Part shown: piece after piece, positions 7,486-14,400 of the stretch
Position numbering within the stretch: position 1 is the first letter of the stretch
Layout: the number at the start of each line of letters is the position of its first letter
Source of the DNA: JAAYQU01 sp037441445
Lineage (GTDB): Bacteria; Bacteroidota; Bacteroidia; Bacteroidales; Salinivirgaceae
Direction: 5' to 3'
DNA length: 17,380 bases
Assembly (NCBI GenBank): GCA_037441445.1
Contig: JBBISE010000061.1
Location: 1 to 17,380, forward strand
Position numbers and translations under genes: made by a program
Notes under the pieces: model-generated
The model's input: only the letters and a program-made list of their open reading frames with translations
The model's database searches: none
What the model was told of the DNA's origin: nothing

Positions 7486-8594
7486 TCGCCTTGCCAGTTG
7501 TTGCCCGATTTTATGGTATTCCACATTTTCCGGTAAAAGTCTTTGTCCTGTTTGCCCGATTTCAGAATCCGTGGGTTTTTTCCAAACGCTTCTTCAGACG
7601 TATATCCCGCTACCTCGGTAAAGCGGGGGTTAACAAATTCAATGATGCCGTTTTTGTCAGTAATAACCACGCTGTCAGGACTTTGCATAATACCGACGGC
7701 TAGTTTTCGGGCTTCGGCTTCGGCCTGTACACGCGATGTAACATCGAAAAAAACGGTTGCGAATTTCCCCATCTCGGGTGAGAATGCCCACACTTCGAAA
7801 TGTTTTTTTAGTTCGCCAGAATAGTCCTGGTAATGAATGGGTTTACCGTTAAGGGCAACTTCTCCGTAGGTCTTTATCCAGTGTTCTTCTGTTAGGGGCA
7901 GGACTTCTTTTACACGTTTGCCAACAAGATGTTGTAGGGTTAATCCGGTTAGTTTTTCAAATGCCGGATTGACTGTAATAAATCGGTAATCTACCGGAAC
8001 GCCCTTTTCATCGACGATTATTTCGTGCAGCGCAAATCCCTGTGTGATGTTTTCGAACAGGTTGCGGTAGTTTTTTTCGCTCTCTACAAGCCATTCCCGG
8101 GCTTGTTTGCTTTCAACTATCTCGAAGGCAAGATCCGCTATTTGCGAAACAATTTCAACATCCGATTGTGAATAATTGGTTGGTTTGTTTCCTACGCCCA
8201 ATACGGCCACCACCTTTTTGTTCCGGATAATGGGAACGGTCAACTCGCGAATTACCGGCGCATGTCCTTCAGGCATCCCTTTTTTATGCGACAGGGCATT
8301 GTAATCGTTGTGAATAATGGGTTCGCGCTCCCGGATACAATCGACCCAAACCCCTGCTTTATTAACATTGTCGTGTAATCCATGCCAATCGGCCTTACAA
8401 AATTGGGTGGCCGTTTTTGTTGACCATGCTTGCAGGATAATGGATTTCTCGTCGTCGGCCACAAAGTGGTAAAAACCTATTTGGCTGTTGGTCAAGGCTT
8501 CAATTTCGTCGAGTGTTTTTTGCAGCAGACTTTGCAAATCGTTGGTCATGTCAAACTCGAAGAGGGTGTCTAAAAAGTCCAAAAAGCACGTCAT
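7458..8594 (-). CDS. Fragment: GAF plus two PAS domains of the large hybrid kinase
   Basis: A 378-codon frame. Residues about 30-175 form a GAF domain (NSQIGFYHFVADDEKSIILQ, then VIRELTVPIIRNKKVVAVLG); about 185-300 a PAS domain (YRNLFENITQGFALHEIIVD to TVFFDVTSRV); about 305-378 most of another PAS (SVVITDKNGIIEFVNPRFTE). The first eleven residues (MTCFLDFLDTL) and the ATG at 8592-8594 are encoded inside the inserted inverted-repeat element, so the mobile element itself supplies the apparent start. Translation derails at the A6 run and ends INKKKKR. Confidence 0.75.
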   Translation of the reverse strand: MTCFLDFLDTLFEFDMTNDLQSLLQKTLDEIEALTNSQIGFYHFVADDEKSIILQAWSTKTATQFCKADWHGLHDNVNKAGVWVDCIREREPIIHNDYNALSHKKGMPEGHAPVIRELTVPIIRNKKVVAVLGVGNKPTNYSQSDVEIVSQIADLAFEIVESKQAREWLVESEKNYRNLFENITQGFALHEIIVDEKGVPVDYRFITVNPAFEKLTGLTLQHLVGKRVKEVLPLTEEHWIKTYGEVALNGKPIHYQDYSGELKKHFEVWAFSPEMGKFATVFFDVTSRVQAEAEARKLAVGIMQSPDSVVITDKNGIIEFVNPRFTEVAGYTSEEAFGKNPRILKSGKQDKDFYRKMWNTIKSGNNWQGEMINKKKKR

Positions 8595-8692
8595 TGCAAG
8601 AAGGAACGACGATGTAAACTTCTGATTATCAAGTAAAATAGATTACTATGTTGCATTCGCGATGACAAACCGGGAACTTTTTAGACAGCCCC
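8564..8692. mobile_element. MITE-like inverted-repeat element inserted in the hybrid kinase gene
   Basis: About 129 bp bounded by inverted repeats: GGGTGTCTAAAAAGTCC (8564-8580) faces GGAACTTTTTAGACAGCCC (8673-8691); the shared core TGTCTAAAAAGT is 12/12 identical. A second, inner pair GTCATTGCAA (8590-8599) and TCGCGATGAC (8657-8666) matches at 8 of 10 positions, so the unit can fold into a long hairpin. It codes for no protein. It sits exactly between the PAS piece ending RLQEM and the GAF piece starting FEFDMTND, and shifts the frame (net length is 1 modulo 3). No transposase is near, so mobilisation would be in trans. Ends and target duplication are uncertain by a few bases. Confidence 0.7.
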
Positions 8693-8712
8693 ATTTCCTG
8701 CAGGCGTTCCAA

Positions 8713-9144
8713 TTAGCGTTCGCGGGTGCGGTCATAGAGAATAATTACTGCCCCGACAGGCGACTTGTCGGTACCCAAAATGGGCGACACATTTACAAAC
8801 ACGGGTGTTTTCTGACCATCATGTTTTAGCAGGTAGAGTTCTTTTTCAATCCGGAAATCCTGTTCCTGTGCAATGGATTTTGTAACTGAAAAGGCATCAT
8901 GGGGCAATTCGCCTTCGCAAAAGAGTGAAAAAACAGCGTCTATATTCCTTCCTGTTGCATCGGGTTCTTTCACTTCCGAAAGTATTTCGGCTGTGGGGTT
9001 CATTTGCAGTACCATTCCGCGTAGGTCAGTGGTAATGACCCCCTCGCCAATACTGTAAATGGTTGTTTTGTGCAGTTGGTTAATCTCGTGCTGTTTTCGT
9101 TCTAAATAAACCCGGTCGGTTATGTCAGTGAGTGAAATCCGTAT
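8713..9144 (-). CDS. Fragment: second PAS domain of the large hybrid kinase
   Basis: The frame between two in-frame stops. It reads IRISLTDITDRVYLERKQHE, then a PAS domain (IYSIGEGVITTDLRGMVLQM through VFVNVSPILGTDKSPVGAVI) and ends LYDRTRER before TAA 8713-8715; beyond it the same frame continues LERLQEM up to the inserted element. A nominal start lies at 9015. Same reading phase as the N-terminal piece upstream. Confidence 0.65.
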   Translation of the reverse strand: MRISLTDITDRVYLERKQHEINQLHKTTIYSIGEGVITTDLRGMVLQMNPTAEILSEVKEPDATGRNIDAVFSLFCEGELPHDAFSVTKSIAQEQDFRIEKELYLLKHDGQKTPVFVNVSPILGTDKSPVGAVIILYDRTRER

Positions 9145-9645
9145 CTACAGTTGGCCATTTACCGCGGTGATGTTTCCGTCAACTTTAACGAAAACGTCTT
9201 TATTTTTGGTGTTCAGTTTAAGTTCCAACCCTTTGGACGATTTGGTTTTCATCAGTGCCCTTGTAAACAGGTAAAACTGATCCTGAAACTCCGGGTGGAT
9301 ATAACGTCCAATGTTCTCCTTTTTTGTTTCGTTGCAGGTAATGTTTAAAAGCTTGCAAAACGCCTTGTTGACTGAAATCAGGTTGTGCGACTCGTCAATC
9401 AGGGCGTCGGCTACGGGGGCATCATCGTACAACTCGGCAAAGTGTATTCGCGAAATTTCCAGTTCTTGTGTAATGCGTTGTAATATAGTGTTTTGATATT
9501 CCAGTTCCTGGTGGTAAATGCTCACTTCCTCTAAAATCTCTTCCAGCGTTTTATTGCTCAGAGCATCAGCATCAAACTTTTTGTTTTTCAACACGTTCTC
9601 AATCCGCAGCCGGAGAGCCTCTTTGCGGTCATTGTTTGCTTCCAT
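9145..9645 (-). CDS. Fragment: N-terminus and first PAS of the large hybrid kinase
   Basis: Starts at ATG 9645 and encodes a helical N-terminus (ALRLRIENVLKNKKFDADAL, EEVSIYHQELEYQN) of the kind that precedes PAS domains in Bacteroidota sensors, then a PAS domain (FAELYDDAPVADALIDESHN to LNTKNKDVFVKVDGNITAVN). It is truncated at TAG 9145-9147 just before IRISLTDITDR, the usual last strand of a PAS domain, so the domain is cut in its final strand. Confidence 0.7.
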   Translation of the reverse strand: MEANNDRKEALRLRIENVLKNKKFDADALSNKTLEEILEEVSIYHQELEYQNTILQRITQELEISRIHFAELYDDAPVADALIDESHNLISVNKAFCKLLNITCNETKKENIGRYIHPEFQDQFYLFTRALMKTKSSKGLELKLNTKNKDVFVKVDGNITAVNGQL

Positions 9646-9814
9646 ATCCCAAGATTTAACCAACCCTAAAAATAGTGATATTTTTCACTTAGACCTATAG
9701 GTGCAACCACATAAATTGGCGCTTTTTGTGAATTTTTTTCTGATTTTTGCCACGATTGGTATCCTGAGCACGGCGATGGATCTCACAAGGGAAAGAAGAA
9801 TCGGCAGAGATGTA

Positions 9815-9835
9815 GCAGTGCTACGTCTGTACAAT
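9815..9835 (+). repeat. 21-bp direct repeat, copy 1
   Basis: Unit starts GCAGTGCTACG and ends TCTGTACAAT. Only one base differs from the copy at 9857-9877, and both are followed by G-rich sequence. I recall similar sequences as scattered intergenic repeats in Bacteroidales. Confidence 0.7.
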
Positions 9836-9856
9836 AAGGGGGATTAAAGGGGCGTT

Positions 9857-9877
9857 GCAATGCTACGTCTGTACAAT
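9857..9877 (+). repeat. 21-bp direct repeat, copy 2
   Basis: Unit starts GCAATGCTACG and ends TCTGTACAAT; 20 of 21 bases match copy 1, with a 42-bp period. Confidence 0.7.
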
Positions 9878-9887
9878 GTGGAGGGTA

Positions 9888-10259
9888 TTATGAAATGATC
9901 TTTCTTGTGTGTCTTTCAATCAAATAGAGCAATTTCTTTACATTCAGCGGTTTTGAAATATGGTCGTTACAACCGGCTTCAAGGGCTCGTTCCCTGTCGC
10001 CTTGCAGGGCGTGGGCGGTTTGTGCAATAATAATTAGGTTTTTGTCAAATTCGCGAATCATGCTGGTGGTTAAATAACCGTCAATGTTGGGTAAACGGAT
10101 GTCCATCTGTATTAAGTCGATTTTGGGAGTATTGCGGAACGTTTCAATAGCCTCCATACCATCGGTGGCAAGGATAACATGGTGGTTTTGCTTTTGTAGT
10201 AGCTCTGACAGGTACAGTGATGATGCCCTATCTTCTTCAACAATCAGGACTGTAAGTTG
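9888..10259 (-). CDS. Fragment: orphaned receiver domain
   Basis: Immediately after the TAA, the same frame reads LTVLIVEEDRASSLYLSELL, then a complete receiver: acidic pocket EED, phospho-acceptor Asp in IQMDIRLPNIDG, Thr in IIAQTAHALQ and Lys in HISKPLN. It ends with HTRKIIS and TAA 9888-9890. The only internal start is a Met at 10157, which would remove the first strand and the acidic pocket, so an independent functional receiver is unlikely. Confidence 0.65.
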   Translation of the reverse strand, partial: QLTVLIVEEDRASSLYLSELLQKQNHHVILATDGMEAIETFRNTPKIDLIQMDIRLPNIDGYLTTSMIREFDKNLIIIAQTAHALQGDRERALEAGCNDHISKPLNVKKLLYLIERHTRKIIS

Positions 10260-12029
10260 TTAGCTTTTCGTCATTTCAGAGTGGGGTTCACTTCCTTTAT
10301 CCTCGCTTTTCTCGCTCACCTTTACAAAAGGAATGGTGAAACAGAAGGTCGAGCCTTGCCCAACGGCACTTTCAACCCTTATTTTTCCACCCAGCATTTC
10401 CACATACGCTTTGGCAATGGAAAGGCCAAGACCGGCTCCCTGGTAAGCTTTCGAGTCTTCGATATCGGCTTGGACAAAGCGCTCGAAAATAGCTTCCTGC
10501 CTTCCGAAAGGAATTCCAATGCCGGTGTCGGAAACAAAAAACTCGAGTTGATTTCCCTTTACTGTGTATCCAAATTCAATGCTCCCTTTTGTGGTAAATT
10601 TAATAGCATTTTTAACCAGGTTGGAATTGATGGAGCCAAGTTTGTTTTCGTCGGAAGTGATGACCGATGCAGAATCGGGGAGACCAAATTTTGCGGAAAA
10701 TTCGAGGTTCTGTTTTTGGGTTTCGTTCGAAAAGCTAAGCCAAATTCCATGCATTAAGTTGTTTAGGTTAAAGTCGGAAAGGGTTGTGGTTATTTGGCCC
10801 GATACAATTTTAGCAATGTCCACAATGTCGTTAATGATGTTCAGCATCCGGTTTCCGCTGTCTTCAATGATAGAAAGAAACCTTTTTTGCTGAGTTTCTG
10901 TAATATCGGGATTTCTCAGCAATTCGGCAAAGCCCAGGATGCTGTTCATGGGGGTGCGTATTTCGTGGCTCATGTTGGCCAGGAATGCCGTTTTTAACCT
11001 GTCCGATTCTTCAGCTCTCTCTTTGGCTTTTATCAGTTCATTCTGTATTTTCTTTATTTCCGAAATGTCAACAAAGGCACCTATTATTCCTCCAACCTCG
11101 TTGTTTCGGTCATAAAACACATTTTTTGCAAAAATCACGGGCCTGACATTTCCCTTGCTGTCAGAAACCTGAAACTCGTATTGCTGAAACTTGCCTGATT
11201 CTATTAATTTGAGGTCTTTGGCGTGATATACTTCCGACAGCTCGGTTTTATATACTTCTGCTACGGTTTTGCCTGCAATGTCATTTTGTGTTAATCCGGT
11301 GAGGTTTGTAAAAGCAGGGTTGCAACCAATATATTTTCCTTGCTTGTCTTTGTAAAACACGGGAATGGGGATAGCCTGGAGAATGGCGTTTATAAAATCA
11401 GATTTCTCGCGCAGGGCCAATTCGGCATTGCGTTGCTCGGTAATATCCCTGACAATGGCCAGTGCCTTGTCGGGGCCAAGCAACACCATCCTCGAGTCAA
11501 AATAGCGGTCAATTCCAGCCCTGTTCATCATGTAGGAATAGGTCTGGGTTTCGCCTGTTTGAAACAACGTTTCCAGGCTTTCACGGTTCATTCGTGCAAT
11601 AACGGGTGGAAGGATTTCATCGGCTTTTCTGTTGAGAAAAATATCAGGTGGGGCTATTAGTTTTTCGTTGTTGGATGTGTGGTAGTCAATAAACACACCC
11701 TCTTTATCAAGTATAAACATAAGGTCGGGGAGAGCAGCAAGGAGCGCGTTATTGCGTATATTGCTGTCAATCAAGCTGTTCATTATTTGCTGCATATTCC
11801 GGTTTGCCAATGCCAATTCGTCGTTTTTCCGTTGAAGCCTCTCTTCATTTTCTTGCAGCTTTTGCTCTAATTGTTGGTCTTCTGAAACACTTTTGTATTC
11901 CCCTATAACCGTGGTGATTATGTCCCCAAGGATTTTTTCATCGGGAAAACCATATCCTTCCTTACCGGATTGCAGCATTTCGGCAATACGGGTTTTGAGG
12001 GCATCGAGATTGGCTTTTGGCAGTTGCAT
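10260..12029 (-). CDS. PAS-PAS sensor histidine kinase (core of a hybrid kinase)
   Basis: A 589-residue soluble kinase with no membrane segments. Residues 1-95 are helical or coiled coil; PAS 1 is at about 95-198 (LPDLMFILDKEGVFIDY to AIVRDITEQRN), PAS 2 at about 212-325 (AIPIPVFYKDKQGKYIGCNP to IIGAFVDISEIKK). HisKA at about 340-410 has phospho-accepting His355 in FLANMSHEIRTPMNSILGF. HATPase_c at about 455-570 has N474 in NLVKNAIKFT, G1 DTGIGI (501), F-box IFERF and G2 GAGLGLS (531-537). The stretch before the N-box, LGSINS, departs from the usual LRQIL-type helix; this may be a local change worth noticing. ATG at 12029 follows the fusion gene by 11 bp. It is the only long signalling frame on the - strand that is not interrupted. 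Confidence 0.88.
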   Translation of the reverse strand: MQLPKANLDALKTRIAEMLQSGKEGYGFPDEKILGDIITTVIGEYKSVSEDQQLEQKLQENEERLQRKNDELALANRNMQQIMNSLIDSNIRNNALLAALPDLMFILDKEGVFIDYHTSNNEKLIAPPDIFLNRKADEILPPVIARMNRESLETLFQTGETQTYSYMMNRAGIDRYFDSRMVLLGPDKALAIVRDITEQRNAELALREKSDFINAILQAIPIPVFYKDKQGKYIGCNPAFTNLTGLTQNDIAGKTVAEVYKTELSEVYHAKDLKLIESGKFQQYEFQVSDSKGNVRPVIFAKNVFYDRNNEVGGIIGAFVDISEIKKIQNELIKAKERAEESDRLKTAFLANMSHEIRTPMNSILGFAELLRNPDITETQQKRFLSIIEDSGNRMLNIINDIVDIAKIVSGQITTTLSDFNLNNLMHGIWLSFSNETQKQNLEFSAKFGLPDSASVITSDENKLGSINSNLVKNAIKFTTKGSIEFGYTVKGNQLEFFVSDTGIGIPFGRQEAIFERFVQADIEDSKAYQGAGLGLSIAKAYVEMLGGKIRVESAVGQGSTFCFTIPFVKVSEKSEDKGSEPHSEMTKS

Positions 12030-12040
12030 GGCTTTTGTTT

Positions 12041-12184
12041 TTATTCAATCACACCTATAGAAAAAACAGCTCCTTCGAATTGTCCGTTGTCGTTCACAAT
12101 AGGCGAACCATTTATTGACAATAATATCTTCTTATTTCCAGGCACTTCAATAAAATGGCGATAATCGACAACGGGTTTATGGTT
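12041..12184 (-). CDS. Fragment: final PAS strands of the CheB-CheR-PAS fusion
   Basis: After the in-frame TAG the frame continues NHKPVVDYRHFIEVPGNKKI and ends SPIVNDNGQFEGAVFSIGVI-Glu before TAA 12041-12043. The sequence is the standard last half of a PAS domain, which shows that the protein originally ran past the TAG. Confidence 0.6.
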   Translation of the reverse strand, partial: NHKPVVDYRHFIEVPGNKKILLSINGSPIVNDNGQFEGAVFSIGVIE

Positions 12185-12850
12185 CTATTTTATCAGGTTA
12201 AAGGGAAGGTTTTCTACTGGAATGGGATTTCCAACCAAATCGGAAATTTTCCATTGCGAAGCATCGTAATTTCTTTCTAAAATTTCGCACTGCGTGATTC
12301 CAAAAATTTTCTCCGCCGGTTTGTTGGCGTTGGTTATAAGACCATTCGCATCGACCATGGTTTTTCCCAAGGGGCTGTTATCGAGAACTTTCAACAATAT
12401 GTTTTTGTTAAACTGAAGTTCTTTTTCCACTTCCTTCAAACGGCTGACATCAATAACCACCCCCATAACCTTCGATGGTTTACCGTTTTCCGAAAAATCG
12501 CTTGCTTTTCCGCAATCGTAGTACCAGGAATAGCTTCCATCTTTTCTACGAATGCGATAGGTGGCTTCCCACTGTTCTGTTTTTCCTGTTAAGTGATCCC
12601 GCATTATTTGCATGGTTAGCTCATAATCATCGGGATGGATTAAGTTACAAATTTCGTAAACGTCTTTCGGAAATTCCTGGAGGGTGTAACCAAGCATGGT
12701 GGCTTTTTTATCGTCGAACTGAACGTGGTTGGTAATCAGGTCCCATTCCCACCAGGCCATTTTCCCTATGGTTAGCGCCGACTGGAGGTGTTGATTGGCA
12801 AAAATCATCTTCTTCTCGGTATTCTTTAGCCGGGTAACATCAACAAAGGT
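12185..12850 (-). CDS. Fragment: PAS domains of the CheB-CheR-PAS fusion
   Basis: It begins in frame with LITFVDVTRLKNTEKK (end of a preceding PAS), then a PAS with WWEWDL, DDKKATMLGYTLQEFP and HPDDYELTMQ (about 12775-12440), closing with KVMGVVIDVSRLKEVEKEL. A further PAS starts VLDNSPLGKTMVDANGLITN and is cut by TAG 12185-12187 after PFNLIK. A usable Met is at 12808. The WWEWDL and HPDD signatures are typical of PAS_3-type folds. Confidence 0.65.
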   Translation of the reverse strand, partial: TFVDVTRLKNTEKKMIFANQHLQSALTIGKMAWWEWDLITNHVQFDDKKATMLGYTLQEFPKDVYEICNLIHPDDYELTMQIMRDHLTGKTEQWEATYRIRRKDGSYSWYYDCGKASDFSENGKPSKVMGVVIDVSRLKEVEKELQFNKNILLKVLDNSPLGKTMVDANGLITNANKPAEKIFGITQCEILERNYDASQWKISDLVGNPIPVENLPFNLIK

Positions 12851-12852
12851 AA

Positions 12853-13313
12853 TTAAAACCCCTCAACGGAGTTATATTCAGTTCTATAGGGTCTTAGCCT
12901 GGTTTGCCAATCTCTGCCATCTTTGGTTGCTATTTCACGGTCAATAGGCTGCAAGGTTTCAACCACGTTGAGGATATCCTTGTGGAAGTCGTTTATATTG
13001 GTCTTAAAGGCAATGTGCGAAATGGGGCGGCCAATATCGGACTGAATAATGTTTGTTATCTGTGTAACCACAGGTGTTAATTTTCTATTGCACAGCTTCC
13101 TGTCCAAATAAAGTGCGTCTATTTCGTTGTTTTTCAGTAGGTTGTCCAGATTATTGTTCAGTCGTGTGAGTTCTTCAATTTTGGTTTGGTATTCGGAATT
13201 TACGGTGTAAAGCTCCTCATTTACTGACTGTAATTCTTCGTTGGTACTTTGCAGTTCCTCGTTCGAAGCTATTAGTTCCTCGTTGCTTGATTGGAGTTCC
13301 TCATTGGAGGTTC
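12853..13313 (-). CDS. Fragment: NEELQS coiled coil and PAS of the CheB-CheR-PAS fusion
   Basis: The frame reads SNEELQSSNEELIASNEELQ and STNEELQSVNEELYTVNSEY, the coiled coil characteristic of CheB-CheR-PAS proteins. It continues with KNNEIDALYLDRKLCNRKLT and a PAS (VVTQITNIIQSDIGRPISHI to RPYRTEYNSVEG). The expected continuation VLITFVDVTRL is in another frame, restored by one added G at the G4 run (12859-12862). The only start-like codon is a TTG at 13107, inside the PAS, so this is a piece and not a gene. Confidence 0.65.
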
Positions 13314-13628
13314 CAGTTCCTCAACCGTGGCCTGCAGGTTTTCACGTGACGTTTGCAGCTCCTTTTCAAGTTCAACAACACGGCTGTTTACTTCCGAGTG
13401 TACATCAATAACATTGGCCGCTTTTTTCTTGTTTGGTTTTGCTGTTTCAACCGATCGGAAAGTAATGATGTAATAATTGGCCTTATCAACACTAATCAAC
13501 CTTCCCTCGAGACTAATGGTTTGGTTTTCAAGTCCCTCTATATCAGTGATGTTTTCAAATGTAACTGTGCGGTTTTCCTTGTGCAGTTTTCTGATAAGAT
13601 TGTTAACATACAAAGCTAGGTCGTTTTT
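13314..13628 (-). CDS. Fragment: PAS-like linker of the CheB-CheR-PAS fusion
   Basis: The frame after the TAA at 13629 reads NDLALYVNNLIRKLHKENRT, ISLEGRLISVDKANYYIITF and then the start of a coiled coil (VVELEKELQTSRENLQATVE). It derails at ELEPPMRN because one A is missing before CCTCC (13309-13314); the neighbouring frame supplies ELE-TSNEELQ. This matches the usual linker between CheR and the NEELQS coil. Confidence 0.6.
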
Positions 13629-14400
13629 TTAAATATGCAAGATGTTTTGTGAGAAACGTCCTGATGGCAGTTGAATGTAGTCATTTACGTTGTTTATTAC
13701 GTGAATGACATAATTATTCTCGTCCACAATTATGGATGGGGGCATAAATGCTGCCACGGTTGAATCAAGAAGTTTATCAATTTTTGGCCCGGTTCTCAGA
13801 CGCGTGCGCATAACGAACTGTGCCTCGTTTTCCTGCGAAGAGTAGGAGCGGGGCAAAGGCAAATCTTTAATTAAAGGGGGTCTGTATCCCTCTTTTAACG
13901 AGTATATTTTCCATTTTGCGTCAATGGAGACGTATGCCTCGCTCATGTCCCCAATGGTTTCGCTACTGCCCATGAATAGAAAACCGTTGGCATTCAGCGC
14001 GTAATAGAACATGGACAAAATACGTTGTTGAATTTCGGCCTTGAAATATATAAACAGGTTTCGGCAAATCAGGAGATCGAGTTTTGAAAACGGGGGATCT
14101 TTCAGCAGGTTATGGGTGGCAAACACAACCACTTTACGTATGTTTTCGTTTATCTGATACCCGTTTTCTTTCCTTATAAAATGCCGCGAAAGCACAACGG
14201 GGTCAATATCCGAAACAATGCTGTCGGGGTAAAATCCTTGTCCGGCAATGTCCAGTGAGCGACGATCAATATCGGTGGCAAAAATCATAAGCTCACAATC
14301 CAGTTTGTTCTTCTCAATATAATCGACCAACATCATGGCCAGAGAATAGACCTTTTCGCCGGTGGAACAACCCACGGACCAAACGCGGACTACAATAGTC
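13629..14400 (-). CDS. Fragment: CheR methyltransferase domain and PAS start
   Basis: SAM-dependent methyltransferase core: motif I RVWSVGCSTGEKVYSLAMML (Lys where a second Glu is common), the acidic-loop motif IFATDIDRRSLDIAGQGFY, and DLLICRNLFIYFKAEIQQRI with FYYALNANGFLFMGSSETIG. A PAS-like stretch follows (AAFMPPSIIVDENNYVIHVI), then GRFSQNILHI and the in-frame TAA 13629-13631. It lacks an authentic start, since the frame opens inside the CheB-CheR piece; a TTG at 14435 is unlikely. Confidence 0.75.

Larger units (their letters stand above)
6107..9645 (-). pseudogene. Large PAS/GAF hybrid histidine kinase with receiver, multiply disrupted
   Basis: Joining the pieces gives one cytoplasmic hybrid kinase of about 1,130 residues: N-terminal coiled region (with the YHQELEYQN helix common in PAS kinases), two PAS domains, a GAF domain, two more PAS domains, HisKA, HATPase_c and a C-terminal receiver. 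The start chosen is ATG 9645 (MEANNDRKEALRLR); a TTG at 9663 is less likely. Five lesions interrupt it: TAG at 9145-9147, TAA at 8713-8715, an inverted-repeat element at about 8564-8692, a one-base shift in the A6 run (7464-7469) and TAA at 7094-7096. Pieces on both sides of each lesion fit a single family-like protein. It lies downstream of another kinase in the same direction after a 242-bp repeat-bearing gap. Function as a sensor is inferred; the ligand is unknown. The locus is probably a pseudogene unless the sequence is faulty. Confidence 0.85.
9646..9887. other. Intergenic region between the two hybrid kinase genes
   Basis: It contains two 21-bp direct repeats (entered separately) and a small AT hairpin, AAAAATA (9668-9674) against TATTTTT (9679-9685), 23 bases upstream of the large kinase ATG. 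I see no convincing promoter box and no open frame that looks coding. Confidence 0.5.
9888..12029 (-). pseudogene. PAS hybrid histidine kinase with its receiver separated by an in-frame stop
   Basis: The sensor kinase (10260-12029) and a receiver domain (10157-9888, open in the same frame up to the stop) are continuous except for one TAA at 10260-10262. Reading through gives a hybrid kinase of about 710 residues with two PAS domains, HisKA, HATPase_c and REC. The stop falls in the unstructured linker (SEKSEDKGSEPHSEMTKS) right after the ATPase domain, so the kinase core would still be made complete while the receiver has no start or ribosome site of its own. It begins 11 bp after the stop of the CheB-CheR fusion, implying an operon. 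It is either a decayed hybrid kinase or, less likely, a functional kinase that lost its receiver. Confidence 0.75.

Noticed and set aside
8564..8692. Simple transcription terminator between two separate genes
   Set aside because: PAS and GAF sequences continue on both sides as parts of one protein, and the arms are about 80 bp apart with an inner inverted pair, unlike a terminator.
10257..10757. 166-codon + strand frame opposite the kinase ATPase domain
   Set aside because: Antisense to an intact kinase with all catalytic boxes; no ribosome site or recognisable domain.
7094..13631. Alternative genetic code reading TAA/TAG as an amino acid
   Set aside because: The intact genes all end at TAA or TAG at the family-expected length (MCP plus terminator, aroC, aroE, porin), and the same signalling genes also contain frameshifts.
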